Shown: positions 34,553 to 43,960 of the stretch, in pieces
Position numbering within the stretch: position 1 is the stretch's first letter
How the letters are laid out: every line of letters starts with the position of its first letter
From: Corynebacterium mastitidis DSM 44356
GTDB taxonomy: Bacteria; Actinomycetota; Actinomycetes; Mycobacteriales; Mycobacteriaceae
Direction of reading: 5' to 3'
Assembly: GCF_000375365.1 (NCBI RefSeq)
Contig: NZ_AQXB01000004.1
Span: forward strand, 1 to 64,000
DNA: 64,000 bases
Made by a program: the position numbers and the translations under genes
Notes under the pieces: model-generated
Database searches by the model: none
What the model was told of the DNA's origin: nothing
What the model saw: only the letters and a program-made list of their open reading frames with translations

Positions 34553-34582
34553 TTGATTCCGCCGCCGCGCTGGTGTTTTAAT
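34553..34582 (+). promoter_or_regulatory. rplN: Candidate rplN promoter
   Basis: TTGATT (34553-34558), 18-base spacer, TTTAAT (34577-34582), just after the ptsS stop. The leader to rplN would be about 170 bases. A separate promoter is needed because rpsQ has its own terminator 7 kb upstream. Confidence 0.4.
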
Positions 34583-34762
34583 GTGCAGGTTGCGTATGCA
34601 GGTCGGCCTGGGGGTGCGTTCCGAGCCCCCTCGCCGAGACCCTTCGACCACATGGTTCGTCGCCCGCCGGAGCAGGCGGAGTGCATGGCGCGATATGTAC
34701 GTAGACCGCGTGCGCGCAGGGCGGAAATCTGGCGCACATGAAACCAGGTCAGGAGACCAGTA

Positions 34763-35131
34763 GTGATTCAGCAAGAATCGCGTCTGAAGGTCGCCGACAA
34801 CACCGGTGCCCGGGAGATCCTGTGCATCCGCGTGCTCGGCGGCTCCACCCGACGTTTTGCTGGCATTGGCGACACCATCGTCGCCACTGTCAAGGAGGCC
34901 ACCCCCGGCGGCAACGTGAAGGCCGGTGAAGTGGTGAAGGCCGTGATCGTGCGCACCAAGAAGGAGACCCGTCGCCCGGACGGCTCCTACATCGCGTTCG
35001 ACGAGAACGCCGCCGTGCTCATCAAGAACGATGGCGAGCCGCGCGGCACCCGCATCTTCGGGCCGGTGGCCCGCGAGCTGCGCGAGAAGAAGTTCATGAA
35101 GATTGTGTCGTTGGCACCGGAGGTGATCTAG
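34763..35131 (+). CDS. rplN: 50S ribosomal protein L14
   Basis: 122 residues, forms intersubunit bridges with 16S rRNA. GTG start ([20 protein letters not shown]), with CAGGAG upstream. The [18 protein letters not shown] signature is intact. Directly abuts rplX. Confidence 0.98.
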   Translation: MIQQESRLKVADNTGAREILCIRVLGGSTRRFAGIGDTIVATVKEATPGGNVKAGEVVKAVIVRTKKETRRPDGSYIAFDENAAVLIKNDGEPRGTRIFGPVARELREKKFMKIVSLAPEVI

Positions 35132-35446
35132 GTGAAGATCCGCAAGGGCGATATGGTCCAGGTGATCTCCGGGCCCGACAAGGGCGCGCAGGGCAAGGTC
35201 ATTCAGGCCTTCCCGAAGAATGACAAGGTGCTCGTCGAGGGCGTGAACCGCATCAAGAAGCACGTGGCGAACTCCGCCCCGGAGCGCGGCGCCGAGTCCG
35301 GCGGCATCGTCACCCAGGAGGCCCCCATCCACGTCTCCAACGTGATGGTGCTCGACTCCGAGGGCAAGCCCACCCGCGTCGGCTACCGCTTCGACGAGGA
35401 CGGCAAGAAGGTCCGCATCGCGCGTAGCAACGGGAAGGACATCTAA
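35132..35446 (+). CDS. rplX: 50S ribosomal protein L24
   Basis: 104 residues, KOW-fold initiator of 50S assembly. [20 protein letters not shown] at the N-terminus is the KOW motif. GTG start immediately after the rplN stop. Its own stop overlaps the rplE ATG by one base. Confidence 0.97.
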   Translation: MKIRKGDMVQVISGPDKGAQGKVIQAFPKNDKVLVEGVNRIKKHVANSAPERGAESGGIVTQEAPIHVSNVMVLDSEGKPTRVGYRFDEDGKKVRIARSNGKDI

Positions 35447-36030
35447 TGAGCGAGAACTACACCCCGCGGCTCAAGACCGTCTACCGCGAAGAGATCCGCG
35501 CCAAGCTCAACGAGAAGTATGAGTACGAGAACGTCATGCAGATCCCCGGTCTGACCAAGATCGTGGTGAACATGGGTGTGGGCGACGCCGCCCGCGACTC
35601 CAAGCTCATCAACGGCGCCATCGAGGACCTGACCCTGATCACGGGCCAGAAGCCGCAGATCCGCCGCGCCCGCAAGTCCATCGCCAACTTCAAGCTGCGC
35701 GAGGGCATGCCCATCGGCGCCAAGGTGACCCTGCGCGGCGACCGCATGTGGGAGTTCCTGGATCGCCTGCTGACCGTGGCGCTGCCGCGTATCCGCGACT
35801 TCCGGGGTCTCTCCGACACACAGTTCGACGGCCACGGCAACTACACCTTCGGCCTGACCGAGCAGACGATGTTCTACGAGATCGACGTGGACAAGGTTGA
35901 CCGTCCGCGCGGCATGGACATCACCGTGGTGACCACCGCCACGAACAACGAGGAGGGTCGCTCCCTCCTGCGCCTCCTGGGCTTCCCGTTCAAGGACGGC
36001 GAGGGCAAGATGCAGGCCAAGGAGGCCTAG
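35446..36030 (+). CDS. rplE: 50S ribosomal protein L5
   Basis: 194 residues, binds 5S rRNA and contacts the P-site tRNA. It has [38 protein letters not shown] and the C-terminal [20 protein letters not shown]. In many genomes rpsN or rpsH follows directly. Here a terminator and accessory genes intervene. Confidence 0.98.
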   Translation: MSENYTPRLKTVYREEIRAKLNEKYEYENVMQIPGLTKIVVNMGVGDAARDSKLINGAIEDLTLITGQKPQIRRARKSIANFKLREGMPIGAKVTLRGDRMWEFLDRLLTVALPRIRDFRGLSDTQFDGHGNYTFGLTEQTMFYEIDVDKVDRPRGMDITVVTTATNNEEGRSLLRLLGFPFKDGEGKMQAKEA

Positions 36031-36050
36031 CACTCGCTCTTGAGCGTTGC

Positions 36051-36079
36051 AGGACCCCGGCTCGCGCCGGGGTCCTTTG
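36051..36079. terminator. rplE/cynS convergent terminator
   Basis: AGGACCCCGG (36051-36060) pairs with CCGGGGTCCT (36067-36076) around a 6-base loop, followed by TT beyond the stem (36077-36078). It can serve both strands. Confidence 0.8.
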
Positions 36080-36098
36080 CCGTATCTGGGGGAGGGGA

Positions 36099-36563
36099 TT
36101 ACCAGCGGTAGTCCAGGAACTTGCCGTCGAGGGTGATGACCACGCGGTCCCCGTCCGGGTCCGGGCGGCGGCGCAGGTCCACCTGGAAGTTGATGGCGCT
36201 CATGATGCCGTCGCCAAACTCCTCGTGGATGAGCGCCTTGAGCGCGGGCCCGTAGACGGACAGCGCCTCGTGGAGGCGATAGATGGTGGGGTCGTTCTTC
36301 GCGGCCGGGTCGCCGCCGCGCGTGGGCTGCGCGCGCAGGGACTCCACCAGGGCGGCGCGCTCGGCGCCCTCGAATCCGAGGTGGCGCGCGATCGCCTCGG
36401 CCTGCTCGGCGCCCAGCGGGTGCTGCCCGAGGAGCGCGGCGGTGGTCCATACCACGGGGGCATCGATAAGCCGGGCCAGGTCCGCCCAGGCGGTGCCCGT
36501 GCGGATGCGCCGGGCGTCGATCAGGGCGGCGGCCTCGGCCTTGGGGAGGATCGGTTGGGTCAT
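36099..36563 (-). CDS. cynS: Cyanate hydratase (cyanase)
   Basis: 154 residues. Converts cyanate and bicarbonate to ammonia and CO2, used for detoxification or nitrogen supply. The catalytic residues Arg96, Glu99 and Ser122 (in TIYRLHEAL and IMSAINF) fall at exactly the E. coli numbers. The N-terminal helical, lambda-repressor-like half and the C-terminal dimer domain ending in KFLDYRW are complete. AAGGA precedes the ATG. It stands alone, with no adjoining cyanate transporter or carbonic anhydrase. Confidence 0.95.
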   Translation of the reverse strand: MTQPILPKAEAAALIDARRIRTGTAWADLARLIDAPVVWTTAALLGQHPLGAEQAEAIARHLGFEGAERAALVESLRAQPTRGGDPAAKNDPTIYRLHEALSVYGPALKALIHEEFGDGIMSAINFQVDLRRRPDPDGDRVVITLDGKFLDYRW

Positions 36564-36650
36564 GTCTGTCCTTTCGGGGAGGGGTCGGCGTGGGTCCGTT
36601 ACATCCCACTAGTCACACAAGTAACATGCGCAACAAGAATTTGTTATGAT

Positions 36651-36679
36651 TTCTGGAGAAAATATCTCCTGGCTATACT
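36651..36679 (+). promoter_or_regulatory. Lipase promoter with overlapping inverted repeat
   Basis: TATACT (36674-36679), with TTCTGG 17 bases upstream (36651-36656). GGAGA-AAATA-TCTCC (36655-36669) overlaps the -35 and spacer, a position typical of repressor sites. The surrounding 70 bases are AT-rich. Confidence 0.5.
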
Positions 36680-36746
36680 TCACCTGAATTTCCCCTGATG
36701 GATCGGGGCCTCGGCGATAGCCGGTACACGCGTGGAAAAAGATTGG

Positions 36747-38093
36747 ATGGTAAACGTGAAAAGCACTCGCCTGCTTGCTTTCCTCACCGCAGTGACGGTG
36801 GCGCTCCCGGCGGCACCCGCGGTGGCCCTTCCCTCCGTGGAGGGGTCGCACGAGGGCGCCCCGCTGGGCGGCTCCTCCGTGGTGCAGAGCGACCGCAGCT
36901 TCTTTGAAAACCACGAGGACCTCTCCGGGCGCAACCCCGGCGAGGTGCTCGGCGTGCGCCACCTGCCCTACCACGCCCTGGGCCTGCCCACCCCGGTGGA
37001 CGTCACCCAGATCCGCTACGTGACCACCGACGCCCAGGGCAACAAGACCCACGGCATCACCTCCGTGCTCGCGCCCACCGCCCCGAGCAACGGCAAGCTC
37101 GTGTCCATGCACTCCATCTACGACTCCCTGGACCCCAACCACGCTCCCTCGCGCGCGGTCGCGGGCGACATCTCGATGGGGACGATGGGCTACGGCGCCG
37201 CCGAGGCCGCCGAGGTCGTGGCCTTCCTGGCCCAGGGCTACGCCGTGGCCTTCGCGGACATCGAGGGGCAGAGCGCCAACTTCGTGGCGGGCCCGGAGTA
37301 CGGCACCACCGCCCTGGACGGCATCCGCGCCGCGCTGGCCGTGCCGGACACCGGCCTGTCCGCCGACGCCCCCGTGGGCCTGTTCGGCTACTCCGGCGGG
37401 GCGATCGCCACCAACTGGGCGGCGCAGCTCGCCCCCACCTACGCCCCGGAGATCAACGACAACCTCGTGGGCGCGGCCACCGGCGGCGTGCTGGTCAACC
37501 CGATCAACAACATCGGCTACGTCAGCGGCTCCGCCTACTGGGCGCCCATCCAGCTCATGGCCGTGGTGGGGCTCTCCCGCGCCTACGGGGTGGACCTGGC
37601 CAAGTACTTCAACGACTTCGGCCAGATGATGCTCAAGCGCGTGGAGAACGCCTCCATCGCCGAGGTCGTGGGCTCCGCGCCGGGGCTGACCTGGGAGTCC
37701 CTGGTCAAGCCGGAGTACCGCGACCCGGCTTCGATCCCGGAGCTGGTGGACGTGGTGCGCAAGGTGAACATGGGCATCGGCCCGGACCCGACCGTCCCCT
37801 TCTACTACACGCAGGGCGTGGGCGGCGAGGCCATCGGCACGGTGGACCTCCAGCGCGGCATCGGCAAGGCGGGCGACGGCGTGATGGTGGCCGACGACTC
37901 CCGCGCCCTGGCGAACAAGTACTGCGCCGCGGGCGTGCCCGTGCAGTACGAGGAGCACCCCGTGCCGCACGTGACCGGCGGCATCACCTGGTACGTGAAC
38001 GCGGCTAAGTGGATGCGGGAGCGCTTCGAGGGCAAGCCCGCCCCCAGCACCTGCGGCAGCATCCCGGCGGGCGACCAGAGCATCCTGCACTAG
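36747..38093 (+). CDS. Secretory lipase-family (LIP) hydrolase
   Basis: 448 residues from ATG 36747. A Sec signal peptide (LLAFLTAVTVALPAAPAVA, cleavage near residue 27) is followed by an alpha/beta-hydrolase of the fungal/actinobacterial secretory lipase family. The nucleophile elbow is GYSGG with Ser216. Candidate acid and histidine lie in the C-terminal part, where HPVPHVTGG holds likely catalytic His residues. YDSLDPNHAPS and an AFADIEGQSANFVAG stretch are family-like. Substrates are probably host or environmental lipids or esters. GGAAAAAG is five bases before ATG 36747. GTG 36756 is an alternative. Confidence 0.85.
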   Translation: MVNVKSTRLLAFLTAVTVALPAAPAVALPSVEGSHEGAPLGGSSVVQSDRSFFENHEDLSGRNPGEVLGVRHLPYHALGLPTPVDVTQIRYVTTDAQGNKTHGITSVLAPTAPSNGKLVSMHSIYDSLDPNHAPSRAVAGDISMGTMGYGAAEAAEVVAFLAQGYAVAFADIEGQSANFVAGPEYGTTALDGIRAALAVPDTGLSADAPVGLFGYSGGAIATNWAAQLAPTYAPEINDNLVGAATGGVLVNPINNIGYVSGSAYWAPIQLMAVVGLSRAYGVDLAKYFNDFGQMMLKRVENASIAEVVGSAPGLTWESLVKPEYRDPASIPELVDVVRKVNMGIGPDPTVPFYYTQGVGGEAIGTVDLQRGIGKAGDGVMVADDSRALANKYCAAGVPVQYEEHPVPHVTGGITWYVNAAKWMRERFEGKPAPSTCGSIPAGDQSILH

Positions 38094-38124
38094 GACCCCA
38101 CGGCGGGCGGAGGGCCCGCGCGCA

Positions 38125-38159
38125 GGGCGGCCCCGGGTGGACCGGGGCCGCCCTTTTTT
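38125..38159 (+). terminator. Lipase terminator
   Basis: Perfect 12-bp stem GGGCGGCCCCGG (38125-38136) with CCGGGGCCGCCC (38142-38153), 5-base loop, then TTTTTT (38154-38159). Confidence 0.9.
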
Positions 38160-38930
38160 CTATGCCCCGCCGGAGGGCGCGCCCGAGTAGAGCACCACGG
38201 GCCGCCGCTGCGGGGTCCCGCCCGCCCGCGCGAGGAGGAGCCCGTGGGCGCGGGCGTGCTCCACCGCGGCGGCGGTGGGCGGGGCGGGGGAGAACACGCC
38301 GCTGAGGCCCGCCCGCGAGGCGCGGCGCGCGAGGTCGAGCGTGGGCGGGCAGCTCAGGGTGAGGTGGAGCCCCGTGGCGGGCACGCGGCGCTGAAGCAGC
38401 AGGGCGCCCACCGCCTTGTCCAGGGCGTTGGCGGCGTGCGCGTCCTCCCGGGACAGCAGGAGGCGGGGCCCGCCCTCATGCTCCGGGGAGAGGATCGCGG
38501 CGCGGAGCATGCCGCCCGAGGGGAGCGCGGGCAGGAGGCCAAGGAGCGCGCGCAGGGCTGGCTCGGGGATGGTTGCCGCCCCCGCACCCTGCGGCGCGGC
38601 GGGGACGGGGGCGCTGGCGGTGGGGCGGGTAGAGCGCAGGTCCAGCACGTTGTAGCTGTTGCACCCCTCCGGCCCCTGCGCCCCGGCGCAGTAGCGGGCC
38701 TCGCGAACCTGCGCGGCGTCGCGGATCAGGCCCTGGGCGTAGAGGAAGCCGTGGGCCAGCTCCACGTCGTGCCCGGGCGTGCGGGGAATGAGGAAGGATC
38801 GGCGGCCATCGAGCCGCAGGGTGAGGACCTCCTCGGCCAGGACGTCGGCCGCGCGGCGCTCGGCGCGGAGGCTCCCGGCGGCGTCGGGGGAGAGGTGGAG
38901 GGCGGAAACGCGCGGGGTGCGGGTGCTCAT
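38160..38930 (-). CDS. fdhD: Divergent FdhD-like protein lacking the CxxC motif
   Basis: 256 residues. It follows the FdhD plan, the sulfurtransferase that activates molybdenum formate dehydrogenase: RTPGHDVELAHGFLYAQGL, then YCAGAQGPEGCNSYNVLDL, then REDAHAANALDKAVGALL in place of EDVGRHNAVDK, and a C-terminal PVVLYSG. The CGxCG loop, whose cysteines carry the sulfur, is missing; the position reads RPTASAPVPAAPQGA. No formate dehydrogenase gene is nearby. It may be a decaying gene or a repurposed one. ATG 38930 is chosen because TAGTGT ends eight bases upstream. Confidence 0.7.
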   Translation of the reverse strand: MSTRTPRVSALHLSPDAAGSLRAERRAADVLAEEVLTLRLDGRRSFLIPRTPGHDVELAHGFLYAQGLIRDAAQVREARYCAGAQGPEGCNSYNVLDLRSTRPTASAPVPAAPQGAGAATIPEPALRALLGLLPALPSGGMLRAAILSPEHEGGPRLLLSREDAHAANALDKAVGALLLQRRVPATGLHLTLSCPPTLDLARRASRAGLSGVFSPAPPTAAAVEHARAHGLLLARAGGTPQRRPVVLYSGAPSGGA

Positions 38931-39051
38931 GGGCATCCACACTAGGGGGATTTGGCTCCGATGGGCGAGGTGGGTACAGTTAAACGCTGGACTTCTGCGC
39001 GCCGTCGGCCGTGTGCCCGCGGGGCGCGATACTCCATACATACATCGAACA

Positions 39052-39132
39052 CCTACTTTGTTGTAGGCCCCTCGCCGGGTACGCGCACCGCGTGTGATGT
39101 GGCAGCGAGCAGCCCCCGCTACTGAGCGGGGG
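39052..39132 (+). promoter_or_regulatory. Hairpins in the rpsH leader
   Basis: CCTAC/GTAGG (39052-39056 with 39063-39067) and a stronger, perfect CCCCCGCT/AGCGGGGG (39113-39120 with 39125-39132, 4-base loop) lie 85-165 bases before rpsH. The only stretch of the 286-base gap with structure. No convincing promoter was found, though one is needed here. Confidence 0.4.
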
Positions 39133-39216
39133 AGAGCGCAAGTGGCCCAAGGAGACGCGGAGAACGCCTCGCCGGTGGGTTAGGGAACCGCAACGAGAAA
39201 GGCTATAGGTCGCTTT

Positions 39217-39615
39217 ATGACCATGACTGATCCTATCGCGGACATGCTGTCGCGCGTGCGCAACGCTAATCACGCGCACCACGACGTCGTGTCCATGCCG
39301 TCCTCCAAGATCAAGGCGAACATCGCCGAGATCCTCAAGCAGGAGGGCTACATCGCGAACTACACCGTCGAGGACGCCAAGGTCGGCAAGACCCTGTCCC
39401 TCGAGCTGAAGTACGGCCCCCAGCGCGAGCGCTCCATCTCCGGTCTGCGCCGCGTGTCCAAGCCGGGTCTGCGCGTGTACGCAAAGTCCACCGAACTGCC
39501 GACGGTCCTTGGCGGCCTGGGTGTGGCCATCATCTCCACCTCCCAGGGCCTCCTGACCGATCGCCAGGCGAGCGAGAAGGGCGTAGGCGGAGAAGTCCTC
39601 GCCTACGTCTGGTAA
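39217..39615 (+). CDS. rpsH: 30S ribosomal protein S8
   Basis: 132 residues, central-domain 16S assembly protein. [20 protein letters not shown] at the start and the C-terminal [19 protein letters not shown]-binding strand-turn are intact. A second ATG two codons in (39223) is an alternative start. First gene of the second spc segment. Confidence 0.97.
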   Translation: MTMTDPIADMLSRVRNANHAHHDVVSMPSSKIKANIAEILKQEGYIANYTVEDAKVGKTLSLELKYGPQRERSISGLRRVSKPGLRVYAKSTELPTVLGGLGVAIISTSQGLLTDRQASEKGVGGEVLAYVW

Positions 39616-39633
39616 AGGGAGAAGTGATAAGCA

Positions 39634-40170
39634 ATGTCGCGAGTTGGTAAGGCTCCCATCGCCATTCCGTCCGGTGTGGAAACCAAGATCGACGGCCAGC
39701 ACGTCGAGGTCAAGGGCCCCAAGGGCACGCTGTCCCTGGACGTCCCCGCCCCGATCTCCGTGGCCGTGGAGGATAACCAGATTGTGGTATCCCGCCCGGA
39801 CGATCACCGCAAGAACCGTGCCCTGCATGGTCTCTCCCGGTCGCTGATCAACAACTGCGTTGTCGGCGTCACCGAGGGCTACACCATCAAGATGGAGATC
39901 TTCGGCGTGGGCTACCGCGTCCAGGCCAAGGGCAAGGACCTGGAGTTCGCCCTGGGCTACTCCCACCCGATCCTCATCGAGGCGCCGGAGGGCATCACCT
40001 TTGCCGTGGATGGCAACACCAAGTTCTCCATCGCCGGTATCGACAAGCAGCAGGTTGGGCAGATCGCCGCGAACATCCGTCGTCTGCGGAAGGACGATCC
40101 TTACAAGGGTAAGGGCATCCGCTACGAGGGTGAGCAGATCCGCCGCAAGGTCGGAAAGACGGGTAAGTAA
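39634..40170 (+). CDS. rplF: 50S ribosomal protein L6
   Basis: 178 residues, two-domain protein near the GTPase-associated centre. [20 protein letters not shown] opens domain 1, and domain 2 ends with [20 protein letters not shown]. Two bases separate it from rplR. Confidence 0.98.
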   Translation: MSRVGKAPIAIPSGVETKIDGQHVEVKGPKGTLSLDVPAPISVAVEDNQIVVSRPDDHRKNRALHGLSRSLINNCVVGVTEGYTIKMEIFGVGYRVQAKGKDLEFALGYSHPILIEAPEGITFAVDGNTKFSIAGIDKQQVGQIAANIRRLRKDDPYKGKGIRYEGEQIRRKVGKTGK

Positions 40171-40172
40171 GC

Positions 40173-40580
40173 ATGAGCAACAACGCAGAACAGAACAAGA
40201 AGCGTACGCCGGTGGGCAAGGACATCTCCTCGCGCCGCCGCGCCGCCCGTGCCCGCCGTCACTTCCGCGTTCGCAAGAACCTGCGTGGTACTCCCGAGGC
40301 GCCGCGCCTGGTGGTGCACCGCTCCTCGCGTCACATGCACGCGCAGGTGATCGACGACACCATCGGCCACACCCTGGTTGCCGCCTCCACCATCGAGCCG
40401 GAGATCCGGGCGATGGAGGGCGACAAGAAGACCAAGGGCGCCAAGGTGGGCGAGCTGATCGCCCAGCGCGCCAAGGAGGCCGGCATCGAGAAGGTCGTGT
40501 TCGACCGCGCCGGTTACAAGTACCACGGCCGCGTTGCCGCGCTGGCCGACGCAGCCCGCGAAGGTGGTTTGAAGTTCTAA
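40173..40580 (+). CDS. rplR: 50S ribosomal protein L18
   Basis: 135 residues, 5S rRNA-binding. The basic N-terminus ([17 protein letters not shown]) and [20 protein letters not shown]-terminal signature are present. A 40-base gap to rpsE holds only the ribosome-binding site. Confidence 0.97.
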   Translation: MSNNAEQNKKRTPVGKDISSRRRAARARRHFRVRKNLRGTPEAPRLVVHRSSRHMHAQVIDDTIGHTLVAASTIEPEIRAMEGDKKTKGAKVGELIAQRAKEAGIEKVVFDRAGYKYHGRVAALADAAREGGLKF

Positions 40581-40620
40581 TGATTGCCACCCAGCAGAAC
40601 ATCAACGGAAGGATCGCGTA

Positions 40621-41247
40621 ATGCCGGGACGTGAACGGCGTGACGGCGGACGCTCCGCCGACGAGAACAAGAAGAACAACAACGAGCGTCGCGGCGGGCG
40701 CAACAACGACCGCCGCGGCAACAACGACGAGCGCGATAAGTACATCGAGCGCGTTGTGACCATCAACCGCGTGTCCAAGGTGGTCAAGGGCGGTCGCCGC
40801 TTCAGCTTCACCGCCCTGGTGATCGTGGGCGACGGTCAGGGCATGGTCGGCGTGGGCTACGGCAAGGCCAAGGAAGTTCCCGCCGCCATCCAGAAGGGCG
40901 CCGAGGAGGCTCGCAAGAACTTCTTCCGCGTGCCCATGGTGGCCGGCACCATCACCCACCCGGTGATCGGCGAGGCCGCCGCCGGCCGCGTGATGCTCAA
41001 GCCCGCCGCCCCCGGTACCGGTGTGATCGCCGGTGGCGCCGCCCGCCCCGTGCTGGAGTGCGCCGGTGTGCAGGACATCCTCTCGAAGTCCCTGGGCTCC
41101 GACAACGCCATCAACGTTGTGCACGCCACGGTGGACGGCCTGAAGCAGCTCGTCCGCCCGGAGGAGGTCGCGGCCCGTCGCGGCAAGACCCTGGAAGAGG
41201 TCGCTCCCGCCCGTATGCTGCGCGCCCGCGCTGGACAGGAGGCCTAA
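40621..41247 (+). CDS. rpsE: 30S ribosomal protein S5
   Basis: 208 residues, decoding fidelity and mRNA unwinding. The core has [19 protein letters not shown] and a normal KARNFFRVPM-like helix region. The first 40 residues are a low-complexity Arg/Asn/Gly/Asp tract ([19 protein letters not shown]), longer than in E. coli and common in Corynebacteriales. AAGGA lies upstream of the ATG. Confidence 0.97.
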   Translation: MPGRERRDGGRSADENKKNNNERRGGRNNDRRGNNDERDKYIERVVTINRVSKVVKGGRRFSFTALVIVGDGQGMVGVGYGKAKEVPAAIQKGAEEARKNFFRVPMVAGTITHPVIGEAAAGRVMLKPAAPGTGVIAGGAARPVLECAGVQDILSKSLGSDNAINVVHATVDGLKQLVRPEEVAARRGKTLEEVAPARMLRARAGQEA

Positions 41248-41249
41248 TA

Positions 41250-41435
41250 ATGGCACTGAAGATCACTCAGATTCGCGGTATCGTGGGTGCGAACCCGAAG
41301 CAGAAGGCCAACCTTGAGGCCCTGGGCCTCAAGCGCATCCGCCACAGCGTCATCAAGCAGGACAACGCCGCCGTGCGTGGCCAGATCAACATGGTGCGCC
41401 ACCTGGTGGTTGTCGAAGAAGTGGCAGGGGAGTAG
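41250..41435 (+). CDS. rpmD: 50S ribosomal protein L30
   Basis: 61 residues. [20 protein letters not shown] and the [20 protein letters not shown] stretch define L30. The ATG at 41250 lies two bases after the rpsE stop, with ACAGGAGG overlapping the rpsE end. Confidence 0.96.
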   Translation: MALKITQIRGIVGANPKQKANLEALGLKRIRHSVIKQDNAAVRGQINMVRHLVVVEEVAGE

Positions 41436-41442
41436 ATAACAC

Positions 41443-41892
41443 ATGAGCGATATCATCAAGCTCCACGATCTGCGCCCGTCCAAGGGTGCAAACAAGCCCA
41501 AGACCCGCGTGGGTCGCGGCGAGGCGTCCAAGGGTAAGACCGCCGGTCGCGGTACCAAGGGCACCAAGGCCCGCAAGCAGGTCTCGGCGGCGTTCGAGGG
41601 TGGGCAGATGCCGATCCACATGCGCCTGCCGAAGCTCAAGGGCTTCAAGAACCCGAACAAGGTCTACTACCAGGTGGTCAACGTGGGCGACCTGAACAAG
41701 GCCTTCCCGGAGGGTGGGGAGATCACCGTGGCCGACATCGCCGCCAAGGGCCTCGTGCGCCCGAAGCAGCCGGTCAAGGTCCTCGGCACCGGCGATATCA
41801 GCGTGAAGCTGAGCGTCACCGCCGAGAAGTTCTCCAAGTCCGCCGTGGAGAAGATCGAGGCCGCCGGCGGTTCCGTGACCGCCACCAAGTAG
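41443..41892 (+). CDS. rplO: 50S ribosomal protein L15
   Basis: 149 residues, late assembly protein. The Gly/Arg-rich N-terminus ([19 protein letters not shown]) and [18 protein letters not shown] are standard. Followed by a terminator, which separates it from secY, unlike the rplO-secY coupling common in other bacteria. Confidence 0.97.
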   Translation: MSDIIKLHDLRPSKGANKPKTRVGRGEASKGKTAGRGTKGTKARKQVSAAFEGGQMPIHMRLPKLKGFKNPNKVYYQVVNVGDLNKAFPEGGEITVADIAAKGLVRPKQPVKVLGTGDISVKLSVTAEKFSKSAVEKIEAAGGSVTATK

Positions 41893-41912
41893 TTTTTACC
41901 GCTTGACGGCCC

Positions 41913-41951
41913 AGCCGGGCCCCGCGCCTCTCGGCGCTGGGGCCCGGCTTT
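41913..41951 (+). terminator. rplO terminator
   Basis: AGCCGGGCCCC (41913-41923) pairs with GGGGCCCGGCT (41939-41949), continued by GCGCC/GGCGC with one bulged base and a 4-base loop. TT follows the stem. Confidence 0.8.
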
Positions 41952-42084
41952 GCTATGCTCGCTCCGAGAGGGGCGGTCAGGGGGGCAGTGAGGGCGCGGT
42001 GAGCGTCGAGAAGCTTAAGCGTGGCGCCGGGGGAGCGGGGGTGCCCGGGACGTTGGGGGCGCTGCGCGCCGCGCCCGCGCGAGG

Positions 42085-42090
42085 TAGATT
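42085..42090 (+). promoter_or_regulatory. -10 element for a leaderless small membrane-protein mRNA
   Basis: TAGATT ends exactly seven bases before ATG 42098. The intervening bases contain no Shine-Dalgarno sequence. Confidence 0.45.
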
Positions 42091-42097
42091 CAGGCCC

Positions 42098-42466
42098 ATG
42101 AGCATCAAGGGATGGGCAAACCTGGCGGGCGCGGTGCTGGCGATCGCGCTGGTGTTAGAGATCCTCTCCGCGCTGATCCTTCAGGGGGAGGCCCCGCTGC
42201 TGCGCGGGCTCTCGCTGGCGAGCGCGGGCGTGACGCTGGTGGGCGTGGCCCTGTTCTTCCGCCGCAGCGCTCCCCGCGTGCTCACCGGCTTTGCCCTGGG
42301 CGCGGGCCTGGCGCTGTGGTGGGCGCGGCTGGCGGCGGGGCTCTCCGCCGGGAACGCGGATGGGGAGGATGTTTTCTTTGCCGTGGCGCTCGGCGCCGTG
42401 GGGGCCGGGATCGTGGCGCTGCTGTGGGCCGGGCTGCGTTCGTCGGACCCGGAACCAAGGGGCTAG
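42098..42466 (+). CDS. Small membrane protein of unknown function
   Basis: 122 residues, four predicted membrane segments (about 8-28, 35-53, 62-83 and 95-116), short charged loops and an acidic C-terminal end (RSSDPEPRG). No family recognised. The ATG at 42098 is supported by the TAGATT box seven bases upstream. A GTG at 42000 would add a Gly/Arg-rich segment with poor coding character. It sits alone between the rplO terminator and secY. Confidence 0.6.
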   Translation: MSIKGWANLAGAVLAIALVLEILSALILQGEAPLLRGLSLASAGVTLVGVALFFRRSAPRVLTGFALGAGLALWWARLAAGLSAGNADGEDVFFAVALGAVGAGIVALLWAGLRSSDPEPRG

Positions 42467-42634
42467 GCGCCCCACCCCGGGATGGGAAAAGCCGGGGAGG
42501 CTGGTAAGGTGGTGTAGTCAATTGTGTCCGGCGCCCCTGGCCGCGTGCATGCGGGGCGTAGGGGCTGGAACGATATAGAACCTCTGCCGTGCTCGATCGC
42601 CCAGCGGCGAGCGCGCGTGGGGCCAGGAGGATAA

Positions 42635-43960
42635 GTGTCCGCCGTTATCCAGGCTTTTAAGGATGTTGATCTTCGCCGGAAGATTCTCTTCACGATCGCG
42701 ATGATCATCTTGTACCGCATTGGCGCGCAGATTCCCTCGCCGGGAGTGGACTACGCGCAGATTAGCGGGCGTCTGCGCGACCTCACCCAGGAGCAGGGGA
42801 GTGTGTACTCGCTCATCAACCTGTTCTCCGGCGGCGCGCTGCTGCAGCTCTCGGTCTTTGCCATCGGCATCATGCCCTACATCACGGCGTCGATCATCGT
42901 GCAGCTCCTCACCGTGGTGATCCCGCACTTCGAGCAGCTCAAGAAGGAGGGGCAGTCCGGCCAGGCCAAGATGACCCAGTACACCCGCTACCTCACGGTG
43001 GCGCTCGCGCTGCTGCAGTCCGCGGGCATCGTGGCGCTGGCGGATCGCCAGCAGCTCCTGGGCCAGGGCGTGGAGGTGCTGGTGCCGGACCGCACCGTGT
43101 GGGACCTGGTGGTGCTCGTCATCACCATGACCTCCGGCGCGGTCCTGGTGATGTGGATGGGCGAGCTGATTACGGAGAAGGGCGTGGGCAATGGCATGTC
43201 CCTGCTCATCTTCGCGGGCATCGCCACCCGCCTGCCCACCGATGGCCTCTCCGTGCTCAACAACTCCGGCGGCCTGATGCTCGCCGTGGTGATCGCCGCC
43301 GTGATCGTGCTCGTGGTGGGCGTGGTGTTCGTGGAGCAGGGCCAGCGCCGCATCCCGGTGCAGTACGCCAAGCGCATGGTGGGGCGCCGCCAGTACGGCG
43401 GCTCCTCCACCTACCTGCCGCTGAAGGTCAACCAGGCGGGCGTGATCCCGGTGATCTTTGCCTCCTCCCTGATCTACATGCCGGTGCTCATCACCCAGAT
43501 CGTGTACTCGGGCAGCGCGGGGCAGCCGGATAACTGGTGGCAGCGCAACGTCATCTCGGTGCTCCAGACCCCCTCCTCCTGGCAGTACATCGTGCTGTAC
43601 TTCGCCCTGATCATCTTCTTCTCCTACTTCTACGTCTCCGTGCAGTACGACCCGTACGAGCAGGCGGATAACATGAAGAAGTACGGTGGCTTCATCCCGG
43701 GCAAGCGCCCGGGCCGCCCGACGGCGGAGTACCTCGCCTACGTGATGAACCGCCTGCTGTTCGTCGGTGCGATCTACCTCGGCGTGATCGCGGTGCTTCC
43801 CAACATCGCCCTGGAGTTTGGCATCGGCCAGCAGGGCAGCGCGGGCATGGGTGCCTTCGGCGGCACGGCGGTGCTCATCCTCGTGTCCGTGGCGCTGACC
43901 ACCGTCAAGCAAATCGAAAGCCAGCTTCTGCAAAGTAACTACGAAGGGTTGCTCAAATGA
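42635..43960 (+). CDS. secY: Sec translocon subunit SecY
   Basis: 441 residues, channel of the SecYEG translocase. Ten membrane segments, starting at [19 protein letters not shown]. The cytoplasmic loops include [15 protein letters not shown], the SecA/ribosome contact, and the plug region [23 protein letters not shown] start with AGGAGG five bases before it. The last codons overlap the adk ATG by four bases (ATGA). Confidence 0.97.
   Translation: MSAVIQAFKDVDLRRKILFTIAMIILYRIGAQIPSPGVDYAQISGRLRDLTQEQGSVYSLINLFSGGALLQLSVFAIGIMPYITASIIVQLLTVVIPHFEQLKKEGQSGQAKMTQYTRYLTVALALLQSAGIVALADRQQLLGQGVEVLVPDRTVWDLVVLVITMTSGAVLVMWMGELITEKGVGNGMSLLIFAGIATRLPTDGLSVLNNSGGLMLAVVIAAVIVLVVGVVFVEQGQRRIPVQYAKRMVGRRQYGGSSTYLPLKVNQAGVIPVIFASSLIYMPVLITQIVYSGSAGQPDNWWQRNVISVLQTPSSWQYIVLYFALIIFFSYFYVSVQYDPYEQADNMKKYGGFIPGKRPGRPTAEYLAYVMNRLLFVGAIYLGVIAVLPNIALEFGIGQQGSAGMGAFGGTAVLILVSVALTTVKQIESQLLQSNYEGLLK

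Noticed and set aside
36564-36746. Attachment site or tRNA in the cynS-lipase spacer
   Set aside because: No tRNA cloverleaf and no flanking direct repeats were seen; the AT-rich stretch is explained by the promoter.
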